Source: Acidimicrobiia bacterium (GTDB lineage: Bacteria > Actinomycetota > Acidimicrobiia > Spongiisociales > UBA11373). From it: DNA of 36,449 bases. A program made the translations under genes and the position numbers. The stretch lies in the NCBI GenBank assembly GCA_016215655.1, contig JACRIT010000020.1, positions 1 to 36,449 of the forward strand. The letters are read 5' to 3'. Position 1 is the stretch's first letter, and each line of letters opens with the position of its first letter. The notes under the pieces were generated by a model, which worked only from the letters and a program-made list of their open reading frames with translations, ran no database searches and was not told the origin of the DNA. Positions 9,034 through 16,765 of this stretch are shown piece by piece.

Positions 9034-9560
9034 CGGTCCTCGGCGTGTTCGGTCGCCGCCGCTCGGGCGATGAGGTCCCTCAAGCCATCGGCGTACAACG
9101 CGGCGTCGATCTTGTGGCCCTCGCACACCGGAGCGCACAGCCGGCGGCCTTTCCCTGTGGTCACCTCGAGGTGCAGTCCGATGGAGGTCAGCGCAATGGC
9201 GGCGCCGACCAGCGTGATCGGCAGGGACCACCACCACCGGAGATAGAACCACGGAATGGCCGCCACCACCAACCCGGTGAGCAGCCGGTGCGTGGTGACC
9301 ACCCTCCGCACCCCGACCGATCGGAGGGTCGACACCGGTGCCGAGACATGCCGCACTCCGATCGGAACCAGGCCGAGCAGCGCGCGCGGTACGGCCCAGC
9401 GCAGTACGCCGTCATCGACCTCGATGCGGACCCTCAGGTACCGGGTGATCCCATGCACCGGCAGCCGCATTTCGGGAAGCCGGACGGAGGCGGTCCCGGG
9501 CGAACCCATGCCGGCATGGAATCGCGCCCGCCCCCCGACGGAAAGGGTCTTTCCTCCCAT
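9030..9560 (-). CDS. Hypothetical membrane protein with two adjacent TM segments
   Basis: 176 aa, not recognised. The N-terminal half (about 1-85) is soluble and beta-rich in character, with repeated R-V alternation (YLRVRIEVDDGVLRW, GVRHVSAPVSTLRSVGVRRV). That is reminiscent of bacterial PH-like domains, but the match is not firm. Two membrane segments follow at about 93-110 and 113-130, joined by a Trp-rich turn (YLRWWWSLP), then a soluble tail with two Cys (RLCAPVCEG). It ends at CTAG shared with the TerC gene. The start ATG 9560 has only a weak Shine-Dalgarno; a downstream start is possible. Confidence 0.6.
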   Translation of the reverse strand: MGGKTLSVGGRARFHAGMGSPGTASVRLPEMRLPVHGITRYLRVRIEVDDGVLRWAVPRALLGLVPIGVRHVSAPVSTLRSVGVRRVVTTHRLLTGLVVAAIPWFYLRWWWSLPITLVGAAIALTSIGLHLEVTTGKGRRLCAPVCEGHKIDAALYADGLRDLIARAAATEHAEDR

Positions 9561-9585
9561 CTGCCCCGGGCGGCGCAGCCGGTGC

Positions 9586-10089
9586 CTACTGCATCGTCAC
9601 CAGGTCCATGACGCCGGTGGCCACGTCGTAGATGAACCCGCCGAGCTCGAGCTCCGGGGGGAGCAAGGGACAGGCCCGGACCCGCACCATGTCCTCGCGA
9701 AGGGTCGCCACCTGGTCGGTGGTGGTGCCGAACTCCCACGCCGAGGCGTCGACGCCGAGGCGAGCTTCGATCCTGGCGCGAATCTCGGCTTCGGTGGTGT
9801 GAGCGACGGCGCAATCGGTGTGCTGCACGATGCAGACGCGATCGACGTGGAGCAGGTTCACCGCCAGCACCAGGGACCTCAGGGCGTCGTCGGTGACGCG
9901 GGCCCCGGCGTTGCGGATGATCTTGGCGTCTCCCGGACCGAGGCCGAGGATGGAGAGGGGATCGATGCGGGAGTCGATGCAGGTGAGGACCGCCAGACCG
10001 CGGGCCGCCGTGCCGGGGAGACGGGGGTCCCAGTAGCCGGCCGCGTAACGACGGTTCGCCTCGACGACATCATCGAACACTGCGGGCAT
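9586..10089 (-). CDS. Beta-class carbonic anhydrase (Rv1284-like)
   Basis: Interconverts CO2 and bicarbonate with a zinc ion. 167 aa. The zinc Cys and the Asp-Arg dyad lie in LTCIDSRIDP, and the other zinc ligands in QHTDC. NAGARVTDDALRSLVLAV and the ending LGGFIYDVATG follow the mycobacterial Rv1284 type. ATG 10089 was chosen because it begins PAVFDDVVEANRRYAAGY, typical of the family, with GGTGG upstream. It is divergent from the epimerase gene with only 34 nt between starts. Bicarbonate is a substrate of acyl-CoA carboxylases, so the pairing may be functional. Confidence 0.92.
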   Translation of the reverse strand: MPAVFDDVVEANRRYAAGYWDPRLPGTAARGLAVLTCIDSRIDPLSILGLGPGDAKIIRNAGARVTDDALRSLVLAVNLLHVDRVCIVQHTDCAVAHTTEAEIRARIEARLGVDASAWEFGTTTDQVATLREDMVRVRACPLLPPELELGGFIYDVATGVMDLVTMQ

Positions 10090-10110
10090 TCTGCCACCGA
10101 TGGTCTTGGC

Positions 10111-10116
10111 TAGATT
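10111..10116 (+). promoter_or_regulatory. -10 box of the epimerase gene, leaderless type
   Basis: TAGATT ends 7 nt before the GTG at 10124. This supports GTG 10124, rather than ATG 10100, as the real start. Confidence 0.5.
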
Positions 10117-10123
10117 CGACCAC

Positions 10124-10528
10124 GTGCTGCCCCTCAATCTCCATCACACCGCCATTGCGGTACGCGATCTCGATGCCACGCTCCGCTCGTTGGCGGGCCT
10201 CTTCGGTGTGGAGCCGCTGACCCGAGAGGTCGTCGCCGAGCAAGGCGTTGAGGAGGCGATGGTCCCGTTGGGCGGCTCGTATCTCCAGGTGCTGATGCCC
10301 CTCGGGTCCGATACCGCCGTGGGCCGCTTCCTGGAGAGGCGCGGTGAGGGGCTGCATCACGTCGCCATCCAGGTGGCCGATCTCGATGCCGCCCTCGCCC
10401 ATCTCGTCGCCGCGGGTGCCGAACTCGTCGATCGGGAGGCGAGAGCGGGAGGCGGCGGACACCGCATCGCCTTCGTCCATCCCCGGGCGCTGGCGGGAAC
10501 CCTCATCGAACTCGTCGAGGTGCACTGA
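10124..10528 (+). CDS. Methylmalonyl-CoA epimerase
   Basis: 134-aa VOC-fold metalloenzyme that interconverts the two epimers of methylmalonyl-CoA in propionyl-CoA metabolism. Recognised by the opening LHHTAIAVRDLDATL, the middle GLHHVAIQVADLDAALAHL and the closing GTLIELVEVH; the His and Glu residues in these blocks are the metal ligands of the family. GTG 10124 is preferred because a -10 box lies 7 nt upstream. ATG 10100 would add eight residues (MVLARFDH) and is the alternative. The stop overlaps the next start (TGATG). Confidence 0.92.
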   Translation: MLPLNLHHTAIAVRDLDATLRSLAGLFGVEPLTREVVAEQGVEEAMVPLGGSYLQVLMPLGSDTAVGRFLERRGEGLHHVAIQVADLDAALAHLVAAGAELVDREARAGGGGHRIAFVHPRALAGTLIELVEVH

Positions 10529-10758
10529 TGGACATCTCCGGCGACCCCGAACCCCTGTTGGCCGCGGCGATCGTCGCCGCCCTCACCCGGTTGGACGAGG
10601 AGGCGGTCGCCGCCGCCGCTCAGCCGCCGGGACGGCCGGTGCCGGGGCGCTGGGTCGAGTCCGGTCGTTCTCGACCCGTCACGCCGGTGACAACGGTTCG
10701 ACGAGTGCATGCCGGTGAGCAGCCGGTGTCCCCGCACGGCGACGAACCGACTCCGTAG
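10528..10758 (+). CDS. Small protein resembling acyl-CoA carboxylase epsilon subunit
   Basis: 76 aa, ATG overlapping the epimerase stop, so the two are translationally coupled. The N terminus (ISGDPEPLLAAAIVAALTRL) followed by a low-complexity Ala/Pro stretch and GRWVESGR matches the general pattern of the small epsilon subunits of actinobacterial acyl-CoA carboxylases (a G-x-P-x-x-E/L helix, then W..SGR). The position after methylmalonyl-CoA epimerase agrees with a propionyl-CoA carboxylase role. The similarity is by eye on a very short protein and is only moderate; no carboxylase beta subunit is seen nearby. Confidence 0.5.
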   Translation: MDISGDPEPLLAAAIVAALTRLDEEAVAAAAQPPGRPVPGRWVESGRSRPVTPVTTVRRVHAGEQPVSPHGDEPTP

Positions 10759-10821
10759 CGCGCGCCTGCAACTCGACTCACCGTGACATCGAATGCCGGC
10801 TCAGGGTCGGGGGACTCGAGT

Positions 10822-10844
10822 GCGTGGCCCGTCTTCGGGCACGC
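10822..10844 (-). terminator. Hairpin after the sensor kinase gene
   Basis: Arms GCGTGGCCCG (10822-10831) and CGGGCACGC (10836-10844) pair with one bulged G around TCTT. On the minus strand it begins directly after the stop codon at 10845. It may also stop transcription from the epimerase side. Confidence 0.6.
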
Positions 10845-12122
10845 CTAGGCGACGGCCGCATTGGCCGCCGACCTGTCCTGGGCTCGAGGCAGGGTGAAAC
10901 AGAACCGAGCCCCCACCGGAAAGCCCGGCTCGTACCAGATGCGGCCCCCCATGGCCTCGACGAGATGTCGAGCCACGGCGAGTCCGAGTCCGAATCCCTT
11001 GTCGCTGCGGGCATCTCCCCCGGTGACCTGCTCAAAGGCTCCGAAGATCCGCTCACGATGCTCCAGGGGGACCCCAGGTCCATTGTCGGCGACCACGACG
11101 ATCCACTCGTCGCCATGTTCGGTGGCGTCGACCCGGATCTCGTCGCCGCCGTACTTGCGGGCGTTCTCGAGGAGATTGCGCAACACCTGCTCGACGCGGT
11201 TGGGGTCGGCATGGACTCGAACCCGTCCGCTCACGGCCACCGATGCCGAGCGATCCCCACCGGCGGGGAAGATGAGGTCGGTGATGCGGAAGGCGGCGGG
11301 TTGCAGCGGGAAGTCGACCGTTTCCACGAGGAGGCGACCTGCTTCGAGGCGTGGAATGGCGAGGACGTCGTCGACAAGGTTGGCGAGGTGTTCCGCCTCC
11401 CCCACAATGATGCGCAGGAACTCCTCGGCTTCCTCCGGCCCCAGGTCACGCCAGGTGTCGCGCATGGTCATGGCGAAACCGGCGATGTTGGTGAGGGGCG
11501 TGCGCAGTTCATGGGTGACCATGGACACGAACTCGGTCTTGATCTCGGCGGCACGGCGCTCGGCGAACAGGGCCTGTTCCTGACGGGTACGAGCCGCGGC
11601 CACGGCGGTGGATGCCGAGGCGAGTGACACCACGACGCCGCCCAGGAAGATCGCCACGGTGAGCCAGAGAATGGGCTCGCCGGTGAGTGGGGGTGGGATT
11701 GCAGGAGGAAGCGGGAGGACGGCGACGACGCCGATCGCCAGACCGTATCCGCCGAGCACGATGACGAGGGTGCGGGCTCCACCGAAGGTCAGGGAACCGG
11801 CGATCAAGTAGGCGCACGCGGCGATGAATACCTGGTCGGTGTGCTGCACCAGGGCAAGGCCACCCACGACGCACACCGCGTCGATCAGCATCGACTCGGT
11901 GGGCGAGGCAGTGGTGCGCCCCCGGGTGAGGGCGTGCAGCGCGAGCACACCGGCAGCGACCGCGGGAAGCCATGCCCCTTGGGTTCCGAGGGCCACGCCG
12001 GCACTGCAAATCGCGAAGACGACGAGTCCGGCACCCGCGCGAACGCGTTGGATGTAGGGGCGGATCGGCCCGTACTCGACGGGTGCGGCAAGGCGCTCGA
12101 GAAGCGCTCGGGGAATCGGCAC
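10845..12122 (-). CDS. Membrane-bound sensor histidine kinase
   Basis: 425 aa, GTG start. Residues about 28-175 hold five or six hydrophobic segments with no large extracellular domain, suggesting a sensor that works in or at the membrane. A short coiled stretch (AAARTRQEQALFAERRAAEIKTEF) leads into a complete kinase: H box SMVTHELRTPLTNIAGF, N box NLLENARKYGG, G1 DNGPGVP, F box IFGAFEQV, G2 KGFGLGLAVA. No cognate response regulator sits next to it; a lone receiver protein lies 4 kb away. The signal is unknown. Confidence 0.92.
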   Translation of the reverse strand: MPIPRALLERLAAPVEYGPIRPYIQRVRAGAGLVVFAICSAGVALGTQGAWLPAVAAGVLALHALTRGRTTASPTESMLIDAVCVVGGLALVQHTDQVFIAACAYLIAGSLTFGGARTLVIVLGGYGLAIGVVAVLPLPPAIPPPLTGEPILWLTVAIFLGGVVVSLASASTAVAAARTRQEQALFAERRAAEIKTEFVSMVTHELRTPLTNIAGFAMTMRDTWRDLGPEEAEEFLRIIVGEAEHLANLVDDVLAIPRLEAGRLLVETVDFPLQPAAFRITDLIFPAGGDRSASVAVSGRVRVHADPNRVEQVLRNLLENARKYGGDEIRVDATEHGDEWIVVVADNGPGVPLEHRERIFGAFEQVTGGDARSDKGFGLGLAVARHLVEAMGGRIWYEPGFPVGARFCFTLPRAQDRSAANAAVA

Positions 12123-12165
12123 AGGGGATATATCGGTACGAGGGGACTAGTGCCTGAGGGGAGAT

Positions 12166-12232
12166 GTCAGGCTTCAGGCGCGACCCGCTTCTGCTCCACC
12201 TGACACCTGTTACCTGTTGCCTGTCACCTGGC
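12166..12232. repeat. Heptad array C between the PHP and kinase genes
   Basis: Right block: ACCTGAC, ACCTGTT, ACCTGTT, GCCTGTC, ACCTGGC (12198-12232). Left block: GTCAGGC, TTCAGGC, GCGACCC (12166-12186). GTCAGG on the left pairs with CCTGAC on the right. On the minus strand the array begins inside the last codons of the PHP gene: its AGG TGA end is part of a unit. Confidence 0.8.
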
Positions 12233-13060
12233 GCGCCGCGCCGCCAGCTTCTCCACCACCTCGTCGGGGACGACAAGGTCTCCTCGCCCCGTCCCCACGT
12301 CGATCCCCGGCTTGTTGGCGCCATGACAGTCGCTGCCGCCGGTGGGAATGAGGCCGACTCGGGTGGCCATCTCGGCCATGTCTTCACGCTGCGCCGGCGG
12401 GTACTCGGGATACCAGCACTCGACGCCGTCGATGCCGAGTTCGGCGAAGCGGCGGAAGGCGGTGGCGAAGCCGACGGCCTCATCGGCGACGGTGTGGGGA
12501 TGGGCCACGGCGGTGACACCACCGGAACGGTGCACCAGGTCGACGGCGCGTTCGATGGTGAGGCGCAGTCGGCCCCGGTAGGCGGGCTTGCCGGAGGACA
12601 GAAAGCGGTCGAACGCCTCGGCGACGCTGGTGACGACTCCGTTGTCCATGAGCGCCCGGGCGATGTGCGGGCGTCCGATCACCCCTTTGGTCGAGATCCG
12701 CTGCACCTGATCGACGGTGACCGGGTGCCCCATCTCGTTGAGGGTGGCGATGATCTCGATGTTGCGCTGTTCCCGGCTCGCCCGGATCTCTTCGAGTCCG
12801 ACATCGAGGGGTGATCCCGCATCCACCCACCAGGCGAGCAGGTGGAGTCCCGGTCCGTCCCAGTCGATGGATAGTTCGACTCCGGGGATGAATCCGATCA
12901 GATCTGCCGCGGCGCGCCTCGCCTCGGAGATGCCCTCGAAGCCGTCATGATCGGTGAGGGCCATGGTGGTGAGTCCGGCATGCAGTGCGCGCTCCACCAA
13001 TTCGTCCGGCTCGAAGGTGCCGTCGGAGTACGTGGAGTGCAGGTGGAGGTCGATGCTCAA
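12224..13060 (-). CDS. PHP-domain phosphoesterase
   Basis: 278 aa. Metal-binding motifs of the PHP superfamily are all visible: DLHLHSTYSDG at the N terminus, TDHDGFEG, GVELS, AVAHPH, and GSDCHG near the C terminus. It is close to the YciV/RNase AM and 3',5'-nucleoside-bisphosphate phosphatase group, which act on small oligoribonucleotides or pAp; the exact substrate is inferred. The start is TTG 13060 (SIDLHLHS), which overlaps the TGA of the upstream cyclophilin gene as TTGA, so translation is coupled. The stop lies in heptad array C. Confidence 0.88.
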   Translation of the reverse strand: MSIDLHLHSTYSDGTFEPDELVERALHAGLTTMALTDHDGFEGISEARRAAADLIGFIPGVELSIDWDGPGLHLLAWWVDAGSPLDVGLEEIRASREQRNIEIIATLNEMGHPVTVDQVQRISTKGVIGRPHIARALMDNGVVTSVAEAFDRFLSSGKPAYRGRLRLTIERAVDLVHRSGGVTAVAHPHTVADEAVGFATAFRRFAELGIDGVECWYPEYPPAQREDMAEMATRVGLIPTGGSDCHGANKPGIDVGTGRGDLVVPDEVVEKLAARRAR

Positions 13061-13737
13061 CGGTGGATGGTCACGGTTTCGAGGAAGAGTGTCTCGAGCG
13101 GATAGGACACCTCACCGGTGCCGAGGTCGGTGCCGACGGGGATGTCGCCGATGCGTTCGAGCACGTCGAATCCCGACGTCACGAACCCGAACACCGAGTA
13201 GTTCAGGGGCAGCGGTACGTCGGCGAGCATGATGAAGAACTGGCTTCCGCTGGTGTTCGCTCCGCCATTGGCCATGGCGACGACTCCAGCGAGATAGGTG
13301 AAGTCGCCGGTGGGCAGTTCGTCGCGGATCCGGTACCCAGGCCCGCCCCCGCCGGTGGCGGTGGGGTCGCCCATCTGCACGACGAAGCCGGGGTACACCC
13401 GATGGGACACCGTCCCGTCGAAGTAGCCGTGCTCGGCAAGGAACACGAACGAATTCACCGTCGCCGGCGCCACGTCGGGAAGCAACTCGATGGTGATGTC
13501 CCCGCAGGAGGTGGCGAGCGTGGCCGTGATCGTCCCGCCGAGGTCGAGATCATCGGGTGCGGTGAAGCTCATCGCCCGCGCCGGGTCTGGTACCTCGCCA
13601 TCGCACGCCACCGCCTGATCGCGAAAGGCGAGGTAGTCGGCAGTGGCGATGGTGGCGCCGTCGCCCGCAGCGTCGTTGCCACACGCGGCGGCGAGCATCA
13701 GGAGCGCGAGGAGAAGGGCCGGCGGGCGCTTGGTCAT
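13057..13737 (-). CDS. Secreted cyclophilin-type peptidyl-prolyl isomerase (lipoprotein)
   Basis: 226 aa. Lipoprotein signal with lipobox LAAAC followed by GND, then about 45 residues of linker, then a cyclophilin domain: [57 protein letters not shown] and [14 protein letters not shown]. It should assist folding of exported proteins. ATG 13737 follows a TACCAT -10 box by 8 nt, with no Shine-Dalgarno. It forms an operon with the PHP gene by a 4-nt overlap and diverges from the aspartokinase gene. Confidence 0.93.
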   Translation of the reverse strand: MTKRPPALLLALLMLAAACGNDAAGDGATIATADYLAFRDQAVACDGEVPDPARAMSFTAPDDLDLGGTITATLATSCGDITIELLPDVAPATVNSFVFLAEHGYFDGTVSHRVYPGFVVQMGDPTATGGGGPGYRIRDELPTGDFTYLAGVVAMANGGANTSGSQFFIMLADVPLPLNYSVFGFVTSGFDVLERIGDIPVGTDLGTGEVSYPLETLFLETVTIHR

Positions 13738-13745
13738 GGTGGGGG

Positions 13746-13751
13746 ATGGTA
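13746..13751 (-). promoter_or_regulatory. -10 box of the cyclophilin-PHP operon
   Basis: TACCAT on the minus strand, 8 nt before ATG 13737; a leaderless or nearly leaderless transcript is expected. Confidence 0.5.
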
Positions 13752-13762
13752 TCGGGGGAGAG

Positions 13763-13811
13763 CAGATGGCAGATGGCACGATCGTCTGCTGTCAGCTGTC
13801 CCGTGTCGCGG
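13763..13811. repeat. Heptad array D between cyclophilin and aspartokinase genes
   Basis: Seven units in one phase: CAGATGG, CAGATGG, CACGATC, GTCTGCT, GTCAGCT, GTCCCGT, GTCGCGG. The left units (GCAGA) are complementary to the right ones (TCTGC). It lies between two divergent promoters. Confidence 0.7.
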
Positions 13812-13833
13812 CCGATATCCCGCGTGTTGGCGT

Positions 13834-13839
13834 TACCCT
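13834..13839 (+). promoter_or_regulatory. -10 box of the aspartokinase-asd operon
   Basis: TACCCT ends 8 nt before ATG 13848, with only a C-rich stretch between; leaderless type. No lysine riboswitch is present. Confidence 0.5.
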
Positions 13840-13847
13840 CCTCCCCC

Positions 13848-15074
13848 ATGTCCCTCGTCGTGCAGAAGTACGGCGGAACCTCGGTCGGTGATGCCGCCCG
13901 CATTCGCTCCGTGGCGAAGCGGGTCGCCGAACGGCGCGTGTCCGGGGACTCCGTCGTGGTCATCGTCTCCGCCATGGGTCACACCACCGACGAGCTCATC
14001 AGGCTCTCCACGGAGGTGAGCCCGCACCACCATCCCCGGGAGATGGACATGCTCCTCACCGCAGGCGAGCGGATCTCCATGGCCTTGCTCGCCATGGCGA
14101 TCCGCGACGAAGGGGTGGAGGCGATGAGCCTCACCGGTTCCCAGGCGGGCATCCTCACCGACACGTCCCACGGCCAGGCCAAGATCCGCGAGATCAAGCC
14201 GATGCGAGTCGTCGAGGGCCTCGAGTCGGGCAAGGTGGTGATCGTCGCCGGGTTCCAGGGGGTGTCGCCGGACACCAAGGAGATCACCACGCTCGGCCGC
14301 GGCGGATCGGATGCCACCGCGGTGGCCATGGCAGCAGCCCTCGAAGCGGATGTGTGCGAGATCTACACCGACGTGGACGGGGTGTTCACCGCCGATCCGC
14401 GGGTCGTGCCCGAGGCGCGGAAACTCGACGAAGTGTCCTACGACGAGATGCTCGAGCTGGCGGCAGCAGGTGCACGGGTGCTCATGCCGCGTTCCGTAGA
14501 GTTCGGCAAGCGATTCAATGTCCCCATCCACGTGCGGTCGTCGTTCCACGATCGGCCGGGCACGTGGGTCAAGGAGAGTGCGATGGAACAGGCGGTGGTC
14601 AGCGGAGTGGCCCACGACACCTCAGAGGCCAAGCTCACGGTGCGGGGCATCCCCGACACCCCCGGCGTGGCGGCGGCGATCTTCACCGCTCTCGCCGATG
14701 CCGGGATCTCCGTGGACATCATCGTGCAGAACGTGTCCAGCGGCGGACTTGCCGATATCTCGTTCACCGTGCCGCGCGATGTGCTCGGCCAGGCGGTCCC
14801 CATCACCCGCGAGGTGGCTGCCGGCAAGAAGGCCGCGAGTGTCGAGGTGGATGAGGCCATCGGGCGGGTATCGATCGTGGGCAGCGGCATGCGTTCGTAT
14901 CCCGGAGTCGCCGCCAAGATGTTCTCCGTGCTCGCCGGCGCCGGGATCAACATCCTCATGATCTCCACCTCCAGCATCCGCACGTCTTGTGTTATCGCCG
15001 AGGCACGGGTCGAGGAGGCGGCCCGCCTGCTCCATGCCGCCTTTCAACCACCGACCGCACCGGGAGAACTGTGA
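13848..15074 (+). CDS. lysC: Aspartokinase
   Basis: First step of the Lys/Met/Thr and diaminopimelate pathway: ATP-dependent phosphorylation of aspartate. 408 aa. The kinase domain opens [12 protein letters not shown] and contains [36 protein letters not shown] and [16 protein letters not shown]; two ACT domains follow from about residue 258 ([34 protein letters not shown]). ACT domains normally bind Lys/Thr for feedback inhibition. A strong internal start at Met246 suggests a separate beta subunit (see next entry). The stop overlaps the asd start (TGATG). Confidence 0.96.
   Translation: MSLVVQKYGGTSVGDAARIRSVAKRVAERRVSGDSVVVIVSAMGHTTDELIRLSTEVSPHHHPREMDMLLTAGERISMALLAMAIRDEGVEAMSLTGSQAGILTDTSHGQAKIREIKPMRVVEGLESGKVVIVAGFQGVSPDTKEITTLGRGGSDATAVAMAAALEADVCEIYTDVDGVFTADPRVVPEARKLDEVSYDEMLELAAAGARVLMPRSVEFGKRFNVPIHVRSSFHDRPGTWVKESAMEQAVVSGVAHDTSEAKLTVRGIPDTPGVAAAIFTALADAGISVDIIVQNVSSGGLADISFTVPRDVLGQAVPITREVAAGKKAASVEVDEAIGRVSIVGSGMRSYPGVAAKMFSVLAGAGINILMISTSSIRTSCVIAEARVEEAARLLHAAFQPPTAPGEL
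14571..14578 (+). promoter_or_regulatory. Internal Shine-Dalgarno inside lysC
   Basis: AAGGAGAG followed 4 nt later by an in-frame ATG (14583) at codon 246, just before the ACT domains. It is one of the strongest ribosome-binding sites in the window, and it sits where the alpha/beta type aspartokinases of Bacillus and Corynebacterium start their beta subunit. Confidence 0.6.
14583..15074 (+). CDS. Probable aspartokinase beta (regulatory) subunit from an internal start
   Basis: 163 aa, in frame with and identical to the C-terminal part of aspartokinase, comprising the two ACT domains. In Corynebacterium glutamicum and Bacillus subtilis lysC an internal start near codon 250 yields such a subunit, and the holoenzyme is alpha2beta2. 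The position (codon 246), size and Shine-Dalgarno all agree here. Actual translation is inferred. Confidence 0.6.
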   Translation: MEQAVVSGVAHDTSEAKLTVRGIPDTPGVAAAIFTALADAGISVDIIVQNVSSGGLADISFTVPRDVLGQAVPITREVAAGKKAASVEVDEAIGRVSIVGSGMRSYPGVAAKMFSVLAGAGINILMISTSSIRTSCVIAEARVEEAARLLHAAFQPPTAPGEL

Positions 15075-16081
15075 TGGTCCGCACCGCCATCATCGGGGCC
15101 ACCGGGGCCGTGGGCCGGGAGATGCTCGCCACCCTGGAGCGGCGCGACTTCCCGGTGGGTGACCTGCGCCTATTCGCCTCGGAGCGTTCCGCGGGGACTC
15201 TGGTGGCCACGCGTTGGGGGGAGGTGAAGGTGGAGTCCCTTGACGATGCCGATCCCGCCGGCGTCGAGGTGGCGCTCTTCTCGGCAGGTGGTGACCGTTC
15301 CCGCCAGCACGCCCCCCGGTTCGCCGCCGCCGGAGCCGTCGTCGTCGACAACTCGTCGGCCTTTCGCATGGATCCGACGGTTCCACTCGTCGTCGCCGGG
15401 GTCAACGACGACGCCGCCAAGGCCCATCACGGGATCATCGCCAACCCCAACTGCACCACGATGGTGCTGATGATGGGTCTCGCCCCGCTGCACCGCGCCG
15501 CCGGACTCACCGAGGTGGTGGCGACTTCATACCAGTCCGTGTCGGGGTCTGGCCACAAGGGGATCGCCACGCTCGAGGCCGAGATCGGTCACTTCGCCGC
15601 CGACTTCGACGCCCTGCGCACCGGAGCGTGGGAAGCTCCGCCCCCCGGGTACTACCCGCGGCCCATCGGATTCAACGTCATCCCCTTCGCCGGCGGCGCC
15701 GTAGCCGAGGGCTACACCGATGAGGAGATGAAGCTGGTCAACGAGACCCGCAAGATCCTCGACGCCCCGGCGATCCTCGTGGAGCCCACCTGTGTGCGGG
15801 TGCCGGTGATGGTGAGCCACGGCGTCGCCGCCACGGCGTGGTTTGGCCGCCCCCTCGGAGTCGAGGAGGCGATGCGACTCATCGCCGCGGCTCCCGGTGT
15901 CGAGGTGTGGTCCGACACCGTCCCCACCCCGCTCGACGCCGCCGGCAAGGACGAGGTGCTCGTGGGAAGGATCCGCCCCACCGTGGGACGGCCCGGCGGC
16001 ATCTCACTGTGGACCGTCGGCGACAACCTCCGCAAGGGTGCCGCCCTGAACGCGGTGCAGGTGGCGGAGCTGATTCTCTAG
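15074..16081 (+). CDS. asd: Aspartate-semialdehyde dehydrogenase
   Basis: Second step after aspartokinase: NADPH-dependent reduction of aspartyl phosphate. 335 aa. NADP-binding GATGAVGREML at the N terminus, VDNSSAFRMDP, catalytic Cys in IANPNCTTMVLM, SYQSVSGSGHKG, and the substrate-binding Arg and His region CVRVPVMVSHG. GDNLRKGAALNAVQVAE closes the protein as usual. Its ATG overlaps the lysC TGA, so the two are co-translated. The TAG stop marks the start of heptad array E. Confidence 0.96.
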   Translation: MVRTAIIGATGAVGREMLATLERRDFPVGDLRLFASERSAGTLVATRWGEVKVESLDDADPAGVEVALFSAGGDRSRQHAPRFAAAGAVVVDNSSAFRMDPTVPLVVAGVNDDAAKAHHGIIANPNCTTMVLMMGLAPLHRAAGLTEVVATSYQSVSGSGHKGIATLEAEIGHFAADFDALRTGAWEAPPPGYYPRPIGFNVIPFAGGAVAEGYTDEEMKLVNETRKILDAPAILVEPTCVRVPVMVSHGVAATAWFGRPLGVEEAMRLIAAAPGVEVWSDTVPTPLDAAGKDEVLVGRIRPTVGRPGGISLWTVGDNLRKGAALNAVQVAELIL

Positions 16082-16151
16082 GTACAGGCACCAGGTACAG
16101 GCACCAGACGTGACGGAGCTTCTCTGGTGTGGTGCCTGGAACCTGCCCTCG
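16081..16151. repeat. Heptad-like array E between asd and tRNA-Pro
   Basis: GGTACAG, GCACCAG, GTACAG (6 nt), GCACCAG on the left (16081-16107); CTGGTGT, GGTGCCT, GGAACCT, GCCCTCG on the right (16124-16151). The two halves are complementary (GGCACCAG with CTGGTG and GGTGCC), giving a possible terminator for lysC-asd. The first unit begins at the last base of the asd stop codon. Confidence 0.7.
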
Positions 16152-16174
16152 GACCGCAGCCTTCAACTCCCAGG

Positions 16175-16180
16175 TAGAGT
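16175..16180 (+). promoter_or_regulatory. -10 box of the tRNA-Pro gene
   Basis: TAGAGT, 13 nt before the mature 5' end at 16194, which is a normal distance for a tRNA promoter. No clear -35 box was found. Confidence 0.45.
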
Positions 16181-16193
16181 CTTGATCCCGCTA

Positions 16194-16270
16194 CGGGACG
16201 TGGCGCAGTTTGGCAGCGCGCATCGTTCGGGACGATGAGGCCGCCGGTTCAAATCCGGCCGTCCCGACCA
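16194..16270 (+). tRNA. tRNA-Pro (anticodon CGG)
   Basis: Full cloverleaf of 77 nt. The acceptor stem CGGGACG (16194-16200) pairs with CGTCCCG (16260-16266). The D stem is GCGC/GCGC. The anticodon stem is CATCG/CGATG around the loop TTCGGGA, placing CGG at 16228-16230. The T arm is GCCGG-TTCAAAT-CCGGC. The discriminator A and CCA are encoded. It reads proline codon CCG, which is frequent in this GC-rich genome. Confidence 0.96.
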
Positions 16271-16295
16271 GAGCCCTCGAGTCATCGGGGGCTCT
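16270..16295 (+). terminator. Terminator hairpin of tRNA-Pro
   Basis: Two 11-nt arms (16270-16280 and 16285-16295) pair fully, with one G-U, around the loop GTCA. It starts at the last base of the encoded CCA. There is no U tract. Confidence 0.7.
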
Positions 16296-16329
16296 CGTCG
16301 TTGCGGACTCGGGCCTCCGCCGGAACGAC

Positions 16330-16707
16330 CTACGGCGCCGTGGGGGCGGTGTGCTCGTCGATGACCTGGCGCAGATCCGCGGCGGCGAAGGGTTTGCGCA
16401 CCCAGCCCGCCGCCCCGGATCGTCCGGCGAGGAATCCGTCGGCATCGCGGTCGAGGAGCAGGATCACCGGTGGGGCGGGATCGTTGGTGCGGGAGAACGC
16501 ATCTCGTACGGACCGGGTGACCGCCATACCGCCCATCGAACCCACCTGGAAGTCGACAACCACCACATCGGGCCGCGAAGCCAGGGCGGTGGCGGCGATG
16601 GTGCGGGGATCGTCGGCGGCCGTGATGCGGTAGCGCGCCTCGCCGAGTGCGGCGCGCACGTCGTCGAGCACCCAGGGCTCGTCGGCGACCACGAGGACGG
16701 AAGGCAT
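16330..16707 (-). CDS. Single-domain response regulator (receiver only)
   Basis: 125 aa with no output domain. Receiver landmarks are the acidic pair in VLVVADEPW near the N terminus, the phospho-acceptor Asp in VVVVDFQVG and the Lys of WVRKPF. The usual Thr/Ser after strand 4 is not evident: the stretch reads ILLLDRDAD. ATG 16707 follows a TACGCT -10 box by 7 nt. The partner kinase is not adjacent; the kinase at 10845-12122 is a candidate on proximity only. Confidence 0.82.
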   Translation of the reverse strand: MPSVLVVADEPWVLDDVRAALGEARYRITAADDPRTIAATALASRPDVVVVDFQVGSMGGMAVTRSVRDAFSRTNDPAPPVILLLDRDADGFLAGRSGAAGWVRKPFAAADLRQVIDEHTAPTAP

Positions 16708-16714
16708 TCCGGGG

Positions 16715-16720
16715 AGCGTA
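16715..16720 (-). promoter_or_regulatory. -10 box of the receiver-domain gene, leaderless type
   Basis: TACGCT on the minus strand ends 7 nt before ATG 16707, with no Shine-Dalgarno. Confidence 0.5.
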
Positions 16721-16765
16721 ATGCAGCGCGGCGTGCGGCAAGCCAACAGCCAGAGGAAGTCCTCG

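Noticed and set aside
10100-10123. ATG 10100 as start of the epimerase
   Set aside because: The extra eight residues are not family-like and the -10 box TAGATT would lie inside the coding sequence; GTG 10124 is better placed.
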